DNA from: Echinostoma caproni
Taxonomy: Eukaryota; Platyhelminthes; Trematoda; Plagiorchiida; Echinostomatidae
Length of the DNA: 10,315 nt
Direction of reading: 5' to 3'
NCBI GenBank assembly: GCA_900618425.1
Contig: UZAN01039737.1
Span: 107,904-118,218 of the forward strand
Positions 8,053 to 10,315 of the stretch are shown one piece after another. The notes below the pieces were generated by a model. It searched no databases and was not told the origin of the DNA. It saw only the letters and a list, made by a program, of their open reading frames with translations. Within the stretch, counting starts at the first letter, position 1, and every line of letters begins with the position of its first letter. The position numbers and the translations under genes were made by a program.

Positions 8053-8370
8053 TTGGAATCCGCTTGTTTTGCTCTCCTCAGTGTTGATTTCCGGAAAAGA
8101 AGTTCAGCATTCTACAAATAATATCTACTCCTCATTTCTACTTATTCTAAAACAGCTCCTCCTAACAGTTTTCTTTTCTCGGTGGTTGAAAAGATACACC
8201 AGAATTTAGATTTTTTGCTTGTTACTCAAATCAATTTTCTTTTATTGTCTTTATGGGATTTCAATATACTACCCAGTAATCTCAGATTCTCCAACGCAGA
8301 TCATTACGATACTAGTAGATAAATGGATTTTAGCCATTCGCTAAATATTTTTAACTTGTTTTTCTGGTGC
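8053..8370 (+). pseudogene. Non-LTR endonuclease-domain fragment
   Basis: One plus-strand frame reads LESACFALLSVDF, then after one stop TYSKTAPPNSFLFSVVEKIH, then LLLSLWDFNILPSN (WDFN at 8254-8265). This order matches the end of the AP-type endonuclease of non-LTR elements: an 'E...' strand, the 'YRPPNS' block, an amphipathic helix, then 'LLLGDFN.P'. The glycine of GDFN is replaced by tryptophan. After a further stop, DFSHSLNIFNL resembles the 'FL......L.QLV' segment. The fragment is opposite in strand to the adjacent minus-strand element, so it is a separate insertion or part of an inversion. No RT follows it on the plus strand. Confidence 0.5.
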
Positions 8371-9602
8371 TGAAAATTGTCTTAGTCAAGCTGAAAACCG
8401 TTTGAACATTTACTTCACTCAAATCAACAATGTAATGAATATTTATGCAATTCCCTAATCGTCACTAGAAGATACCTCACTGTATACGGCTTACCGTGAA
8501 ATCTGTTTGTTCCAGTGTTCAAGTGAATCAAATATTTGAACTGAAATTTCGGCCTGTCACGCATACTTGTCTCTATGGATGACGTACAAATGTTTGCTGA
8601 GCCTTCTCAAAGATTGAACTCCATCAATTACTTCTATGATTAACAGACCTACTAGATGATTTTCATAAGTGTTGGAAAACTCGAAGGGGTCGTCATCGTT
8701 GATTACACAAACTCAGACAGCTCAAAACCCCATACATGGATATTTCCAAATTTCTTAATCAATTGGTTCTTCACAGTTTGCCTTACTGTTTCATTCACAC
8801 ATGACAGTCTCTCTTAGAAAAGGTTTTCGGGGATTTGCATTCAAAAGTGGCAATCAGCAACTAATTAAATATTCGATGCGAAAACTCATAGGAAGCATAT
8901 ATAATCCAATTTAAACTTTTCCCACTGAATTATTAACAAACTGTGATAATTCCACATAGATAATGCATTCGTTTCATTTATAGAACACGGTATCAGCGTA
9001 TATTTCCGCTTCCCGCTTATTACAATACGATTTCGTTGTTGAGATCTGTGTCCTGATTTAATTCTGTGTTCTAATGTTGGTTTGGACTATTATTGTGCGG
9101 ATCTCGATACGTATAAAGTTACTAGTCTGAGTGTGGATCATAACACGAACCCTCACATGGCCTTTTTGATGAGCTTTGTATCCTTCTCAACAGTCGGCAA
9201 GCTTTTTTCCTGATTTTCCATCTGACAATATGCAACAATAAAACTACAATTTTTCTTACCAATCACGTATCATAACCCGTAAGGAGCATTACAAATTGAT
9301 TCCTTTCTAACCTTGGTGTACATTTTGTTCTTTCTCTGTTTTATTATCAAATTTTTTGAAAAATTATATGTGGTGGTCATTTTGTACTTTCTGACTATAT
9401 TTTAAGCACACACACTTAAAAATTTATGCCAGATACGAAAATAATATGATAAAGACAAACAAAGTCGCAGTCATCCATTTTCAGCGGTAAGCTTAACGTA
9501 ACTTAACTTAGTCTCATACTACTCATGAGTAAGCGGTATGCAGAAATAAAGTCGGTTGATAATCAGATGGTGAAAGTTTCCAACTGAGTCATTACTCTGG
9601 GG
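8371..9602. other. Unassigned AT-rich stretch, no gene seen
   Basis: All frames are heavily interrupted and I recognise no protein motif. A short CA run near 9406-9415 is the only simple repeat. The extreme AT content around 9300-9440 is unremarkable for flatworm intergenic DNA. Confidence 0.5.
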
Positions 9603-9652
9603 GCTAGCGCAGAGATGAGCGAGGACCGATACTTGCAACTAGCTCGCATAGA

Positions 9653-9738
9653 CGGGTTGTGTTATATGGTGTAAATTCAAAGTGAGAAACGGTCTGGTCG
9701 GCTACCCGGTGACCGAGTGGGTAGTATGCTTTCGTTCT
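9653..9738 (+). mobile_element. Truncated SINE, copy 3 (leader plus A box only)
   Basis: The leader CGGGTTGTGTTATATGGTGT and the following ACGGTCTGGTCGG match SINE copy 1 (18-66). The A box reads TGACCGAGTGG at 9710-9720, one base off consensus. Similarity ends abruptly after CGTTCT at 9738, before the B box and ribozyme, and the next base belongs to a Ty3/gypsy RT on the other strand. A lost 3' end is not what SINE retroposition normally produces, so a later deletion or recombination made this junction. Some similarity to bases 1-17 suggests the shared leader begins further left than 9653. Confidence 0.75.
9710..9720 (+). promoter_or_regulatory. Orphan pol III A box of truncated SINE copy 3
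   Basis: TGACCGAGTGG. The B box is missing because the copy is cut at 9738, so it is unlikely to act as a promoter. Confidence 0.55.
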
Positions 9739-10315
9739 ATTCGCATTGATAGCAACATTATGGATATTGAATCGTTCAGGCACTAAGCACAGATGCTTAT
9801 CGCGTAGTTCTTTGGTTGGTGCATGAACGATAATGTCATCTTGGTAAGCTGAAACTCCATCCAAACCGGAAATAAGAGAATTCACAACATTTTGAAATAT
9901 AGCAGGTGGAACACTGAGACCAATCGGCAAAACGTTATAACGAAATAGACCAAATGGTTTATTAATTGTGGTCAATGCGCTAGAATTCTCACCAAGTGGT
10001 ACCTGAAGAAATGCATCCTTTAAATCTAGTTTGGAAAGGAACTTTGATCCATGAAATTGATGGAGGGTGTCTTCGGGTTCAAAGATTGAGCAGCTAGTTT
10101 GCTTTAAGTATCTGTTGACTGTGATACGGTAATCCCCACAAATTCTGGGCGTTTTACCATCACGTTTCANCTCTCCTCGTACGAACGTACGTTTGCGACC
10201 TATACGTATTAGCCCGGGGTGCCGATAACCTAGTACCTACACCATCACGCTTCAACTAAACCACGATAGGGGTAGCCCAAACAGAAGAATCTACAGGCGT
10301 TAATACACCCTTCTC
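9739..10315 (-). pseudogene. Ty3/gypsy retrotransposon pol, partial RT (continues beyond window)
   Basis: A minus-strand RT fragment entering from the right edge. It opens with EKGVLTPVDSSVWATPIV, the Ty3/gypsy 'G.I.PS.SPWASP.V' lead-in, and reaches KRDG. It is then interrupted by an 85-bp segment and resumes with KRDGKTPRICGDYR. From there about 138 codons are open with no stop: LDLKDAFLQV (near 10000-10030, motif A with its aspartate), FGLFRYNVLPIGLS, and the active site YQDD (9835-9846). The reading ends near NVAINANR at 9739, where the truncated SINE begins, so the thumb, RNase H and integrase are missing. One stop (10256-10258) lies before the first KRDG. The conserved catalytic residues suggest recent activity of the family, but this copy is broken. 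Confidence 0.85.
10156..10254. repeat. 85-bp segment flanked by a 14-bp near-repeat inside the RT
   Basis: ACCATCACGTTTCA (10156-10169) and ACCATCACGCTTCA (10241-10254) differ at one base. Each encodes the same part of the RT (KRDG on the minus strand). The 85-bp offset shifts the frame. The intervening DNA is GC-richer than its surroundings, contains the near-palindrome CGTACGAACGTACG, and starts with the only undetermined base in the window (10170). It could be a small insertion with a target-site duplication, a misaligned duplication, or an assembly join. Confidence 0.6.

Noticed and set aside
7955..8209. 84-codon plus-strand open frame
   Set aside because: The endonuclease-like signal lies in a different frame (from 8053), so this frame is a shadow.
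10210..10240. Resemblance of GCCCGGGGTGCCGA in the 85-bp segment to the SINE tRNA head
   Set aside because: The match is short and needs several gaps, and no A box or B box is present.

Overview
The window looks like part of an AT-rich metazoan genome, most likely a digenean flatworm of the schistosome type. The main reason is a tRNA-derived short interspersed element (SINE) that carries a hammerhead ribozyme, a combination best known from the schistosome Sm-alpha family. The retroelement mix (CR1/Jockey-like non-LTR, BEL/Pao, Ty3/gypsy) fits. I found no intact host gene, tRNA, rRNA, CRISPR array or bacterial-style operon. Almost every readable protein signal is a retrotransposon remnant, so the window is best read as a layered transposon graveyard.

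Left end (1-550): two head-to-tail SINE copies. Each has an RNA polymerase III A box and B box followed by a hammerhead domain. Copy 1 has a complete ribozyme core with a GUC cleavage triplet; copy 2 has lost core bases. Their A boxes, B boxes and ribozyme cores are all exactly 323 bp apart.

550-4180: mostly sequence I cannot assign, except a decayed minus-strand BEL/Pao-like reverse transcriptase (RT) at about 2045-2730, with a YVDD active-site motif.

4180-7880: one old minus-strand CR1/Jockey-like non-LTR element, split in two. Its 5' RT half lies at 6905-7880; its 3' RT half and C-terminal domain lie at 4209-5035. Between them sits a second, plus-strand, 5'-truncated non-LTR element (about 5035-6902) with an A-rich tail. 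The protein reading of the older element resumes on the far side, so this is a nested insertion.

8053-8370: a plus-strand fragment of a non-LTR endonuclease domain. 8370-9600 shows nothing recognisable.

9600-10315: a third SINE copy, cut off just after its A box, joined directly to a minus-strand Ty3/gypsy RT that keeps an open frame and a YQDD active site, so it is the least decayed element here. Near the window end that RT is interrupted by an 85-bp segment flanked by a 14-bp near-repeat and one undetermined base, which may be real or an assembly fault.

All family assignments come from reading motifs by eye; no database search was possible.
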